A stretch of 64,000 nt of DNA from Psychrobacillus faecigallinarum (GTDB lineage Bacteria; Bacillota; Bacilli; Bacillales_A; Planococcaceae): positions 4,019-68,018 of the forward strand of contig NZ_JACSQO010000008.1 in the NCBI RefSeq assembly GCF_014836595.1. The letters are read 5' to 3'. Within the stretch, counting starts at the first letter, position 1; each line of letters opens with the position of its first letter. This document shows, one piece after another, positions 43,322 through 51,885 of the stretch. The position numbers and the translations under genes are program-made. The notes under the pieces are model-generated. The model did not search any database and was not told where the DNA came from. It saw only the letters and a program-made list of their open reading frames with translations.

Positions 43322-44449
43322 CTATTTGCTTGTAAGTGTTCTGAAGTATTTGTCTACAAAAGGAACGAGATAGTCTAAAACCTTTTCACTTGGATTCATC
43401 TTCGCGTGGTGAAGTCCAAAAGGAGAATCGACACCAGCCCAGAATAACATGCCTGGTATGTCCTTTAAGAAATAGCCAAAATCCTCGCCTGTCATCGCGG
43501 CCTCACAGTGGATGGCGTTGGTTGCTTCATGCTGCTCTGCAAAAGCTAGAAAATCATTGGCGATATCCTCATTGTTATATACCTGATAATAAGAAGACCC
43601 ATAATCGATTTTCACGTCACAATCAAATGCTATTTCAGTGGCATGGCAGAATACTTCTATTTTTTCTTTAATGAGTGTCATTGTAGAAGCATCCATTGTC
43701 CGAATAGTTCCCTCTAAACGAGCATGACCAGAAATAATATTTTGGACAGTTCCCGATGAAAACTTTCCAATAGTTAAAACTGCAGGCTTCATTGGATTGA
43801 CTACTCGGCTAACGATAGACTGCAACTGTAGCAAAAGAGTCGCTGCCGCAATCGACATATCCTTTGCTTGGTGTGGATAGGCAGCATGGCCCTCCTTCCC
43901 TACTAAGTCCATATAGAGCTCAGAGGTATTGGCAAATAGTAAGCCAGGGCGAGTAGCTATCGTACCAACTGAATATTCTGGAGCTACGTGATAAGCAAAT
44001 ATCTTGTCTGGCATAAGCTCGGGCTGTTCTTCCTTTAGCCAATGTAACATCGGAAGAGCACCACCTGGACTTTCCTCTGCTGGTTGAAACAAGAACACCA
44101 TATGATCGTTTAATGGTGACTCTACTATTTTTTGAAGCAAACCGAGCGCAACGGTCATATGCATATCGTGCCCGCAGGCATGCATTCTACCCAGGTGCTC
44201 AGATGAAAAGGCAACATCGGTAGCCTCCGTGATTGGGAGACCGTCAATATCAGTCCTCCAGCCAATCGTTTGAGTTGGCTGGAGTCCTTCTACTTTCACG
44301 ACAATACCTGTCTTCCACGTAACAATCGTTAATCGATCCTGTGGAAGCGAGTGGATTTGCTCCAATAAGTAAGCCTGCGTTTTCACCTCTTTAAATCCAA
44401 GCTCCGGTATACGATGCAAATCGCGACGAATATCAAGTAAGGTTTTCAT
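43322..44449 (-). CDS. ykuR: N-acetyldiaminopimelate deacetylase
   Basis: A 375-residue M20-type metallohydrolase that removes the acetyl group from N-acetyl-LL-2,6-diaminopimelate in lysine and peptidoglycan-precursor synthesis. HRIPELGFKEVKTQAYL opens the protein; the metal site includes MHACGHDMHMTVALG and FLFQPAEESPGGALPM, with a dimerisation domain in the middle and MTGEDFGYFL near the end. Length and phrases match Bacillus subtilis YkuR (374 residues). It lies 11 bp after dapH, so cotranscribed. Confidence 0.93.
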   Translation of the reverse strand: MKTLLDIRRDLHRIPELGFKEVKTQAYLLEQIHSLPQDRLTIVTWKTGIVVKVEGLQPTQTIGWRTDIDGLPITEATDVAFSSEHLGRMHACGHDMHMTVALGLLQKIVESPLNDHMVFLFQPAEESPGGALPMLHWLKEEQPELMPDKIFAYHVAPEYSVGTIATRPGLLFANTSELYMDLVGKEGHAAYPHQAKDMSIAAATLLLQLQSIVSRVVNPMKPAVLTIGKFSSGTVQNIISGHARLEGTIRTMDASTMTLIKEKIEVFCHATEIAFDCDVKIDYGSSYYQVYNNEDIANDFLAFAEQHEATNAIHCEAAMTGEDFGYFLKDIPGMLFWAGVDSPFGLHHAKMNPSEKVLDYLVPFVDKYFRTLTSK

Positions 44450-44460
44450 GTGTCACCTTC

Positions 44461-45174
44461 TTAAATTTGACGTAGTTCTTGCATAATTTCTGTTTTAGAT
44501 TTTGTTTGTGCATCGATATCTTTAATTACCTTAGCTGGTGTACCCGCAACTACTGTATATGGCGGTACATCTTTTGTTACAACTGCTCCGGCAGCAACAA
44601 CTGCTCCTTTGCCAACTCGGCACCCCTCTAAAACTACAGCATTAGCACCGATTAATACGTCGTCTTCAATTATTACTGGAGTTGCAGAAGGTGGCTCAAT
44701 AACACCTGCAAGCACTGCTCCAGCTCCAATGTGACAGTTATCTCCCACTGTTGCACGACCACCAAGGATTGCTCCCATGTCGATCATTGTACCTTTACCA
44801 ATGACAGCGCCAATGTTGATTACAGCACCTAGCATGATAATTGCATTATCACCAATGCTCACTTGATCACGAATAACTGCACCTGGTTCAATTCTTGCAT
44901 TAATACCTTTTAAATCTAATAAAGGTATTGCAGAGTTTCTGCTTTCATTTTCAACTACTATATCTTCAATTTGTGCTTTATATTCATCTAATGTCGGTTG
45001 AATTTCAGACCATTCTCCAAATAGAATAAGAGAATTCCCTTGTCCAAAAACCTTTGTATTTTCTCCGAAAGAAAGTTGGTCAATCCCACTTCCTTTTATG
45101 TATACCTTCACTTGCGTAGATTTTTTTGCGTGTTGAATGTAAGAAATAATCTCATGTGCATCTAACTGTTTCAT
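44461..45174 (-). CDS. dapH: 2,3,4,5-tetrahydropyridine-2,6-dicarboxylate N-acetyltransferase
   Basis: A 237-residue left-handed beta-helix acetyltransferase that acetylates tetrahydrodipicolinate. The N-terminal 80 residues are the DapH-specific domain; hexapeptide repeats run from about 90 to 210 ([35 protein letters not shown]), and [20 protein letters not shown] ending is present as [21 protein letters not shown] lies ten bases ahead of the ATG. First gene of a two-gene operon with the deacetylase. Confidence 0.95.
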   Translation of the reverse strand: MKQLDAHEIISYIQHAKKSTQVKVYIKGSGIDQLSFGENTKVFGQGNSLILFGEWSEIQPTLDEYKAQIEDIVVENESRNSAIPLLDLKGINARIEPGAVIRDQVSIGDNAIIMLGAVINIGAVIGKGTMIDMGAILGGRATVGDNCHIGAGAVLAGVIEPPSATPVIIEDDVLIGANAVVLEGCRVGKGAVVAAGAVVTKDVPPYTVVAGTPAKVIKDIDAQTKSKTEIMQELRQI

Positions 45175-45288
45175 GTTCTCATTACCTCCTCAAATATGTG
45201 CTTATTGTACATTAATTTTTATTAAAAATCACGAATTTAAATACATTTTCAAATAATTAATTATCTTGTCTACATATTAAAAGAGATT

Positions 45289-45335
45289 GTTGCAGGATTA
45301 TTACAGGTGCCAGGCACCTGTAATAATCCTGCAAC
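45289..45335. repeat. Perfect 47-bp palindrome with GGTGCCAGGCACC centre
   Basis: The 23-base arms (45289-45311 and 45313-45335) are exact reverse complements around one A at 45312. Ends are GTTGCAGG and CCTGCAAC, and the tip reads GGTGCCAGGCACC. No T-run follows. Palindromes with this tip resemble REP-type elements mobilised by Y1 transposases (recalled, not searched). It lies between dapH and the TRAP operon. Confidence 0.9.
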
Positions 45336-45448
45336 CATTTATAAAAATCAGAAAATACTGATATTTAGTTGTAAAATTATAGATTAAAAGTATAATATTA
45401 ATCATCATCTATTTGATATGCCAACTGGCTTATTTTTTTACAACATAA

Positions 45449-45462
45449 TGGAAGCGCTATCA
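45449..45462 (+). promoter_or_regulatory. Probable cre site (CcpA) upstream of the TRAP transporter operon
   Basis: TGGAAGCGCTATCA fits the cre consensus TGWNANCGNTNWCA at all fixed positions except position 3 (G for A/T). It lies 34 bp ahead of the TTG start, consistent with carbon catabolite repression of a carboxylate transporter. Confidence 0.6.
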
Positions 45463-45495
45463 TTTGGGTGAAAAATAAACCTTGGGGGAGAGAAA

Positions 45496-46491
45496 TTGAA
45501 AAAAAAGAGTCTTAGTCTTGTTTTGTTAATGGTTTTGGCACTTTTGGTTGCAGCGTGTAGTGGAGGGAAGCCAAATATTGCTATCGGCCCTCCGGCTAGT
45601 GAGACTAGCTCCGTCTCTAAGCTAATTTTAGATGCCTATGGAATTACTGATGATGATTACAAAGCTTATCAGGAGGGCTTTGGTGATGCTGCTGATGGTG
45701 TACAGGATGGAAATATTGATATTTCTATAGGTATCCTTGGACTCCCGGCTGCAAGTATCGAAAGCTTGCAAAATTCTGCAGGAGATGTTGTGATGATGAG
45801 TTTATCTGATGATGCAATCTCTTATATTGAAGAGAATAGCGGATATAGACGTCACACTATTCCTAAGGATACGTATGACTTTTTAGATTCAGATGTGGAA
45901 ACTGTGACTGCCTACGCTATTTTAATGGGAAGTACAGATACGATCGATGATGAGCTTGGTTATGAGCTAGCAAAGATAATGATTGAAAACGCAAGTGAAA
46001 ATACACATGCTCAAGCAAAGCAGATGATTTTAGAAAACGCACTAAACGGAGCTGAGGGGCTTCCTATTCATCCTGGCGCAAAGCGTTATTATGAGGAACA
46101 GGGTCTCACTATTGACAACCCAGTAGCAGAGCTTACTGCTGACAAAAGCAACCGCAAGAATGATTTTATACTCGGAACTGGAAGTCAAGGCGGCACTTAT
46201 TATCCACTAGGGGGAGAGATGGCAAGTATTTGGAACAAACATATCGAAGGATTTAACTTAACAAACACAGAAACTGGCGCATCTGTAGAAAACCTATCTA
46301 GTATTCGAGATGGAAACATGGATTTAGGTATGTCTGTACATGTACCAGCAATACAAGCAGTCAATGGCGAGGCAGCATTTGAAGGACATGAAGTTCCAAA
46401 CGCCGCATTTATTGGGCATATTTATCCAGAGGTTATTCAAATTGTCACACGTAAAAGCTCTGATATTAAAAGTTTGGACGATGTGAAATAA
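45496..46491 (+). CDS. TAXI-family TRAP solute-binding lipoprotein with circularly permuted domain order
   Basis: A 331-residue lipoprotein: signal peptide and lipobox LLVAAC (Cys21). In normal TAXI proteins the mature chain starts with a GTGSQGGTYYPLGG segment and runs to a SLDDVKGK junction, after which the IGPP-x-S-x-T half and the ending HPGAKRYYEEQG follow. Here the order is reversed: residues 26-217 are the normal C-terminal half, and 218-331, beginning SNRKNDFILGTGSQGG, are the normal N-terminal half, ending at SLDDVK before the stop. All junctions fall at Lys codons. TTG 45496 follows GGGGGAG. The protein should still bind an organic acid for the TRAP permease. Confidence 0.88.
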   Translation: MKKKSLSLVLLMVLALLVAACSGGKPNIAIGPPASETSSVSKLILDAYGITDDDYKAYQEGFGDAADGVQDGNIDISIGILGLPAASIESLQNSAGDVVMMSLSDDAISYIEENSGYRRHTIPKDTYDFLDSDVETVTAYAILMGSTDTIDDELGYELAKIMIENASENTHAQAKQMILENALNGAEGLPIHPGAKRYYEEQGLTIDNPVAELTADKSNRKNDFILGTGSQGGTYYPLGGEMASIWNKHIEGFNLTNTETGASVENLSSIRDGNMDLGMSVHVPAIQAVNGEAAFEGHEVPNAAFIGHIYPEVIQIVTRKSSDIKSLDDVK

Positions 46492-46530
46492 AATCGAGGT
46501 ATAAAATCCAATTAAAAATGAGGTGAGACA

Positions 46531-48501
46531 ATGAAAGATCAGCAACCAATAAATGCACAAGAAATACTAGAGAAATATGATAAGGAAAATCAGTTTCGAT
46601 CAAATATTGGAAAATGGGCATGGGTTGTTACCTTTTTAGGGGTGGCCTTAACCGTATTCCATTTATACACGGCCTATTTTGGAACCCTACCAACTCAAAA
46701 ACAAGGTGCCGTTCATGTAGGAACTGCTCTCGGTGTCATTTTTCTATTGTACCCATTAAAAAGAGACCTACTTAAAACACAAAAGAAAATACCTTGGTAT
46801 GACATCGTGCTTGCCTTTACCGCCATGTATGTAACCTATCATAAAATAATCTTTTTTGATTCTATTCTACAGAGCAGAATTTCCGGATATAGCATACCTG
46901 ACATAATCATCTCCGTCCTTGGGATTCTTCTTGTCCTAGAAGCGACCAGAAGAACGGTTGGCTTACCAATCGTCATAGTGGCTTTAGTAGCCATACTTTA
47001 TGCTATCTTCGGAAATTTTGTCCCTACTCAAATCCTTTCCCATCCTGGATTTTCTTTAGAGCGAACCGCTACTGCACTTTGGTACAAAGAAAGTGGAATA
47101 TTCGGCACCCCCGTTCAAATTTCAGCAAAGTTTATATTCCTCTTCCTATTCTTTGGCGTAATGCTCGTACAAACAAATGTAGGGAAGTTCTTCAACGATT
47201 TAGCCTTTTCTTTAACCGGAAGATATACAGGAGGTACTGCAAAAACAGCTGTTGTAGCAAGTGCATTGCAAGGGACTATATCAGGTAGCTCCGTTGGTAA
47301 TACAGTCGCAACAGGGTCCTTTACTATCCCTATGATGAAAAAAGCAGGTTTTAAGCCTGAATTTGCTGGTGCTACCGAAGCCGCTGCATCTACTGGAGGA
47401 CAAATTATGCCTCCAATGATGGGCGCCGCGGCCTTTATCATGATGGAAATTTTGGGTGTATCGTATGGAACTATTATGATGGCGGCGATTATACCAGCGA
47501 TATTGTATTTCACAGGTATCTTTATCGGCACTCATTTTGAAGCAAAAAAACTTAAAATACTTGGGCTCCCAAAGTCTCAATTACCTTCTTTTAGAAAGAC
47601 TATGAAACGAAATTGGTATATGCTTTTACCTCTCTTCGTTATTACTGGAACGATAATTTATGGTTTTACCCCTCAACGTGCAGCTCTTTTTGGAATAGTC
47701 GCTGCGTTTTTAGTAAGCTTAATACGCAAAGAAACAAGGATGTCCTTTAAGCAAACTATAAATGTATTAGAACAAGGTACAAGAGTCGCTCTACCGGTTA
47801 TAGCAGCCGTTGCCACAGCTGGTGTCATAGCTGGAATTGTTAGTATGACTGGCCTTGGCTCCAAATTTGCTGCTGGAGTTATAGCTCTATCAAACGGATA
47901 TCTCATTCTCGCTCTAATATTTACCATGATTGCTTGTATTGTATTGGGGATGGGATTACCCACTACAGCAAACTATGTAGTCACAGCTACTATTGCTGCT
48001 CCAGTTTTAATAAATGAATTCGGAGTAGCTCCAATTGCTGCCCATATGTTTGTATTCTATTTTGGTATAGTCGCAGATATCACTCCACCTGTCTGTCTTG
48101 CAGCTTATGCCGGGGCAGGTATTGCAGGAGCAAACCCTTTTAAAACAGGTATGAACGCCGTCAAACTAGCCATCGCGGCCTTTATCGTTCCGTTTATCTT
48201 TATCTATAATCCAATCTTAGTAATGGTAGATGTAGAACCAGTAATGCTTATCGTCTCTGTTACTGCTTCCTTAGTAGGAATGGTAGCTGTCAGCAGTTCC
48301 ATGATTGGCTATTTTATAAGGTACTCTAAGGTCTGGGAACGATTCATCTTGTTTGTGGCTGGGTTAATGCTTATTGTTCCAGAAATTTTAAGTAGTGTAC
48401 TTGGGCTTGTACTCATACTAGGAATTTGGTTCATACAAAAAAGAAGAACAGACGACGAGCTTGGAATAGAGGGCAGTAGATCGAGTCAAGCATTGTATTA
48501 A
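46531..48501 (+). CDS. TRAP transporter fused permease (4TM-12TM)
   Basis: A 656-residue permease combining the small four-span and large twelve-span TRAP subunits, as usual with TAXI binding proteins. The large-subunit signatures are GTISGSSVGNTVATGSFTIP, EAAASTGGQIMPPMMGA and LGMGLPTTANYVV, followed by DITPPVCLAAYAGAG. It uses a cation gradient to import carboxylates or similar solutes. ATG 46531 follows GAGGTGAG, 39 bp after the binding-protein gene. The operon promoter region carries a probable cre site. Confidence 0.93.
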   Translation: MKDQQPINAQEILEKYDKENQFRSNIGKWAWVVTFLGVALTVFHLYTAYFGTLPTQKQGAVHVGTALGVIFLLYPLKRDLLKTQKKIPWYDIVLAFTAMYVTYHKIIFFDSILQSRISGYSIPDIIISVLGILLVLEATRRTVGLPIVIVALVAILYAIFGNFVPTQILSHPGFSLERTATALWYKESGIFGTPVQISAKFIFLFLFFGVMLVQTNVGKFFNDLAFSLTGRYTGGTAKTAVVASALQGTISGSSVGNTVATGSFTIPMMKKAGFKPEFAGATEAAASTGGQIMPPMMGAAAFIMMEILGVSYGTIMMAAIIPAILYFTGIFIGTHFEAKKLKILGLPKSQLPSFRKTMKRNWYMLLPLFVITGTIIYGFTPQRAALFGIVAAFLVSLIRKETRMSFKQTINVLEQGTRVALPVIAAVATAGVIAGIVSMTGLGSKFAAGVIALSNGYLILALIFTMIACIVLGMGLPTTANYVVTATIAAPVLINEFGVAPIAAHMFVFYFGIVADITPPVCLAAYAGAGIAGANPFKTGMNAVKLAIAAFIVPFIFIYNPILVMVDVEPVMLIVSVTASLVGMVAVSSSMIGYFIRYSKVWERFILFVAGLMLIVPEILSSVLGLVLILGIWFIQKRRTDDELGIEGSRSSQALY

Positions 48502-48511
48502 TTACCTCTTT

Positions 48512-48526
48512 AATTTTCAGAAGAAT
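48512..48526 (+). promoter_or_regulatory. CodY-box-like sequence near the ABC-F promoter
   Basis: AATTTTCAGAAGAAT matches the CodY consensus AATTTTCWGAAAATT at 13 of 15 positions and lies just upstream of a TATATT -10-like hexamer. It could be chance. Confidence 0.3.
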
Positions 48527-48540
48527 ATGTTATATTATAT

Positions 48541-48797
48541 AGTAACTAATATCGAAGGGACGATGGGTGGACAATGATTTTATAATCTTATTTCTCGCTT
48601 AATATTACTGCTTTATGCAGAAAAATATTTTTAGCTTTGACGGAAATAGGATTAGTCTGCCCATTTTTCAAATTGAGATAATAAATTACTACAGGCATAT
48701 ATATTTGTAGTTATTTTTTGTCGTACACTAAATGGCCAGTAAAATCCTTCCGTCTAAATCGGAGGGATTTTTTTATCTCTCCAAGGGAGGTAATACA
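48541..48797 (+). promoter_or_regulatory. Attenuator leader of the ABC-F gene (two terminator hairpins and tiny uORFs)
   Basis: The 250-bp leader holds a hairpin AAATTACTACA/TGTAGTTATT followed by six T residues (48681-48720), and a stronger terminator AAATCCTTCCG-N7-CGGAGGGATTT with seven T residues (48751-48785), placed just before the ribosome site. Two tiny frames open near the 5' end (48563-48577, MGGQ; 48574-48585, MIL). This layout is that of ribosome-mediated attenuation known for vmlR-type genes. Confidence 0.75.
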
Positions 48798-50453
48798 ATG
48801 ACTTTACAAGGAAGATTAACGAACATCAGCATAACCCATGGTGACAAAGAGATCATTAACAATATAAAAACCGATATACATTTAGGGGCTGTAATAGGAA
48901 TTGTCGGTAGAAATGGTGAAGGAAAATCTTCTCTTCTTTCCATTCTTTCAGGTGAAAGCTCTCCCACTTCCGGACAAATCGAATGGATAGGGACTACTCC
49001 CACCATCAGCTATTTCAAGCAAGAAGATGAGCATTTCCATTCAAATGTAGAGGAAAAAGATGAACGGACTTATATCAGTAAGTGGTCTGTCCCTAATAAT
49101 CGTCCTTACGATGCATTAAGTGGCGGAGAAAAAATGAAAAAAAGACTGTCTAAGGTTTTTGCAGAAAGTTCTCAGTTACTTTTACTTGATGAGCCTACTA
49201 ATCATTTAGATCAAAGTAGTCTATCCTTCTTAAAAGAAGAAATAGCTACCTATTCTGGAACGATTATATTAGTATCACATGATCGATACTTTTTAGACGA
49301 AGTATCAAATTATATTTGGGAAATTGAAAATAAAAACCTAACCGTCTATACAGGAAATTATTCTACCTATCGTAAAAGAAAAGAAGAAAAACTTATCACT
49401 CATCAAAGAGAATATGATGCACAACAATCAAAAATCCGACAAGTTGAAAAGCAAATGGAAGTATTGAAAAATTGGTCCAACAAAGCACATGAAGAATCGA
49501 CAAAAAAAGACGGTGCAAAAGAGTATTTTCGTATGAAGGCTAAGAAAAAGGATGTTCAAATTCGCTCCAAGCAAAAACGACTAGAGCTAGAGCTTTCCAA
49601 ATATCAAGTAGAACGTCCAGTAGAGGAAAAGGAAATCAATTTCTCTATTGAAGGTAATAAGAAAAAAGGGAAACGCGTCATAGAAGCTAAAAATTTAAGC
49701 AAATCTTTTAACGAAGAAATTCTATTTCAAAAAGCTTCCTTTACTATCCAAGCTAAAGAACGTGTTGGAATCCTCGGATCAAATGGGAGTGGTAAAACAA
49801 CCTTTTTCCGAATGCTGACTGGAGAAGAAACATTTGAAGGTGAGCTTTGGAAAACCGAATCAATGAACATCGGCTTTTTACGCCAAACAGTATTCGATCT
49901 TCCAGAAGATCAAACCCCCTCTGACTTTTTTGCAACTACCGATTATGATACAAGGGGTGTAATTCAAACCTTAATGAACAATTTGGGCTTCTCTAAGGAT
50001 CATTGGTTAAGACCAATTTCTACAATGAGTATGGGAGAAAGAGTAAAACTAAAGTTAATGGAGTTCATGGTAGATCAAAAGGATGTACTCATTTTAGATG
50101 AGCCTACGAACCATCTCGATTTGCCTTCTCGAGAACAGCTAGAATGGACACTGTCTACGTATCCCGGTACTATTTTACTCGTAACCCATGACCGTTATTT
50201 TTTAGAAAGGCTAACAAACAAGCTTCTTATATTTGATAAAAATAGAATTCAAAAGCTTGAGATGAATTATACTGATTGGCTTAGTAGAAGCGAAGAAAAC
50301 GACAATAACAAGTTACTTCTAGCTCTAGAAACAGAGCGACAAGCTGTACTAGGTCAATTAAGCTATCTTCCATCTAAAGATTCCAAGTACATGGAATTAG
50401 ATGAACAATTTAAAATGCTAACCCAAAAGATAAATCAACTAAAAAATAAGTAA
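48798..50453 (+). CDS. vmlR: ABC-F ribosomal protection protein, VmlR-like
   Basis: A 551-residue cytosolic protein with two ATPase domains and no membrane spans. Domain 1 has GRNGEGKSSLL, the signature LSGGEKMKKRL and LLLDEPTNHLDQ; domain 2 has GSNGSGKTTFF, STMSMGERVKLK and LILDEPTNHLD. The linker (SNKAHEESTKKDGAKEYF, about 230-290) enters the ribosome and resembles that of VmlR, which gives resistance to lincomycin, virginiamycin M and pleuromutilins; length is near the 547 residues of VmlR. ATG 48798 follows AGGGAGG; the longer frame to 48732 would translate the attenuator. Which drug it acts against is not certain. Confidence 0.85.
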   Translation: MTLQGRLTNISITHGDKEIINNIKTDIHLGAVIGIVGRNGEGKSSLLSILSGESSPTSGQIEWIGTTPTISYFKQEDEHFHSNVEEKDERTYISKWSVPNNRPYDALSGGEKMKKRLSKVFAESSQLLLLDEPTNHLDQSSLSFLKEEIATYSGTIILVSHDRYFLDEVSNYIWEIENKNLTVYTGNYSTYRKRKEEKLITHQREYDAQQSKIRQVEKQMEVLKNWSNKAHEESTKKDGAKEYFRMKAKKKDVQIRSKQKRLELELSKYQVERPVEEKEINFSIEGNKKKGKRVIEAKNLSKSFNEEILFQKASFTIQAKERVGILGSNGSGKTTFFRMLTGEETFEGELWKTESMNIGFLRQTVFDLPEDQTPSDFFATTDYDTRGVIQTLMNNLGFSKDHWLRPISTMSMGERVKLKLMEFMVDQKDVLILDEPTNHLDLPSREQLEWTLSTYPGTILLVTHDRYFLERLTNKLLIFDKNRIQKLEMNYTDWLSRSEENDNNKLLLALETERQAVLGQLSYLPSKDSKYMELDEQFKMLTQKINQLKNK

Positions 50454-50456
50454 ACA

Positions 50457-50490
50457 AAATGGCTGCTCAAAATCCCAGAGCAGCCATTTG
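50457..50490 (+). terminator. Intrinsic terminator of the ABC-F gene
   Basis: AAATGGCTGCT and AGCAGCCATTT pair around CAAAATCCCAG. A very similar stem (ATGGCTGCTC/GAGCGGCCAT) recurs at about 51138-51168. Confidence 0.85.
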
Positions 50491-50547
50491 TCGTTAGGAG
50501 CATAAAAATGTCGATTTCCCGGGAAATAGGTCAACGGATTCAATTTT

Positions 50548-50576
50548 TTTACATTCTATTAGAATCAACATATAAT
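50548..50576 (+). promoter_or_regulatory. SigA-type promoter of the DUF4395 gene
   Basis: TTTACA (50548-50553) and TATAAT (50571-50576) are 17 bp apart. Its position downstream of the in-frame ATG at 50508 shows that start is not used. Confidence 0.75.
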
Positions 50577-50609
50577 ATAATAAATCCAATCAGAAAAGTA
50601 GGTTTTATC

Positions 50610-51032
50610 ATGAAGACAATTCCGAAGCCTCTCGTTATGGTCAATCAATGGACAATTGTAATCTCTGTCGTCATCGCGCTTATCACTCAATCAGCATGGA
50701 TTCTGCTCATTCCGTTAATTGCCAATTTATCTAGTTTATTATTTGGTTTTCATCCTATTGTAGTTGTAGCCAAAAGATTTCTAAAGAAGCCTAGTAAGGA
50801 ATATATTCAAGAAGATTATGCTCAGCTAAGGTTTAATCAATGGTTGGCAGTTGGCTTTTTACTTATAGCTAGTATTAGCTTCTTTTTGAAGTGGAGTATT
50901 TCATTTAATATTGCAACTGTTATGGTCGGTTTAGCTGCATTTATTGCTATACTAGGATTTTGTATAGGCTGCTTCTTTCGTTTCCAATACCAGCAATGGA
51001 AGTATCGAAGAAATAACTCTGCAACACATTAA
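50610..51032 (+). CDS. DUF4395 family membrane protein
   Basis: A 140-residue protein with four membrane segments (two at about 10-50, two at 80-125). The N-terminal IPKPLVMVNQW and the terminal IGCFFRFQYQQWK with a Cys are typical of the DUF4395 group. Function unknown. ATG 50610 follows a weak AGTAGG and the TTTACA/TATAAT promoter. Stand-alone gene, possibly ended by the AGAACT/AGTTCT stem at about 51056-51080. Confidence 0.75.
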   Translation: MKTIPKPLVMVNQWTIVISVVIALITQSAWILLIPLIANLSSLLFGFHPIVVVAKRFLKKPSKEYIQEDYAQLRFNQWLAVGFLLIASISFFLKWSISFNIATVMVGLAAFIAILGFCIGCFFRFQYQQWKYRRNNSATH

Positions 51033-51239
51033 GATTTTCTACAACTAGAAAAGAGAAGAACTGTTTGTAATCATAGTTCTCCCTTGTTTTTTCAATCTTT
51101 TCTTTTTAAGGCTCTAAACTATAGCAATAAGTAATTATATGGCTGCTCAAATCATTTAGAGCGGCCATTCTTAAGTCATTATATAAGGTTTTCCCCATTG
51201 CACTAGTCACCGTAATAGGTTCTGGTGTTTCTCCTTCAT

Positions 51240-51680
51240 TTAATCGTTCTTCCTCTCCCTTACCGAAAAATACACTACAACTGTAAATACAGCTACAAAT
51301 AAAATTCCAATTATAAAAAACGGTGAATCGGGATCACAAAATGCATATCTGTTCCCCCCATAGGGACCTCCTCGCTCAGCCACTCTATAAGTCCCTGAGG
51401 AAACTTCTACTGCAATTGCCTCCTTACTACTAACTTCCTTTACTTCATAATATTTAGTTCCTCTTGGGTAAGCATTAGAAAAATTCCCTGAGTAAGACCC
51501 TTCTAGATCGGAGTATTTTGTAACATGACCAATTTCCTTACCAATTTCATTGACCTCTTCATCTTGCAGAACATAAACATATCCATCCCATACTACGAAG
51601 GGATATGCCCAGTCAGCCATTGTTTTGATAGGGCTTGCTATGAATAAAATAACTAAACATAAAGCAAAAAAACTTCTCAT
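51240..51680 (-). CDS. Predicted secreted or membrane-anchored hypothetical protein
   Basis: I do not recognise this 146-residue protein. Residues 1-22 form a signal peptide (LFIASPIKTMA), the central 90 residues are an extracytoplasmic, Tyr- and Gly-rich beta-looking domain (YEVKEVSSKEAIAVEV, YRVAERGGPYGG), and residues about 119-138 form a membrane span followed by a basic tail (RERKND). The orientation is therefore N-out, C-in. GGGGGAA provides a ribosome site. Not obviously in an operon. Confidence 0.65.
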   Translation of the reverse strand: MRSFFALCLVILFIASPIKTMADWAYPFVVWDGYVYVLQDEEVNEIGKEIGHVTKYSDLEGSYSGNFSNAYPRGTKYYEVKEVSSKEAIAVEVSSGTYRVAERGGPYGGNRYAFCDPDSPFFIIGILFVAVFTVVVYFSVRERKND

Positions 51681-51831
51681 CCTATTCCCCCTTTCTACAT
51701 TTGACGCATCACAAAATAAACAGTTTCTTGAGTCCTAATTTATATATAAAAGTAGTGTTTATAATTCGCCTATAGCAATAAACTAACATCTATTATTCAT
51801 GTTTTTTAAGTAGATAGATTACTTTCTACTC

Positions 51832-51872
51832 AAAAAAAAATCCCATCTACAGCTTCCTGTAAATGAGACTTT
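51832..51872 (-). terminator. Intrinsic terminator of the YeeI-like gene
   Basis: On the minus strand TCTCATTTACAG and CTGTAGATGGGA pair and are followed by nine T residues. Confidence 0.88.
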
Positions 51873-51885
51873 TACTTTCCTATAT

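Noticed and set aside
47115..47531. Long minus-strand frame opposite the TRAP permease
   Set aside because: Antisense shadow of a strongly coding membrane-protein gene; no ribosome site and no family pattern.
50508..50609. N-terminal extension of the DUF4395 protein from ATG 50508
   Set aside because: A good promoter (TTTACA-N17-TATAAT) lies inside it, and the family starts near IPKPLV; ATG 50610 is preferred.
51120..51239. Open minus-strand text reading LNEGETPEPITVTSAMG just after the 146-residue gene
   Set aside because: No start with ribosome site and no recognised family; possibly a gene remnant, but not supportable.
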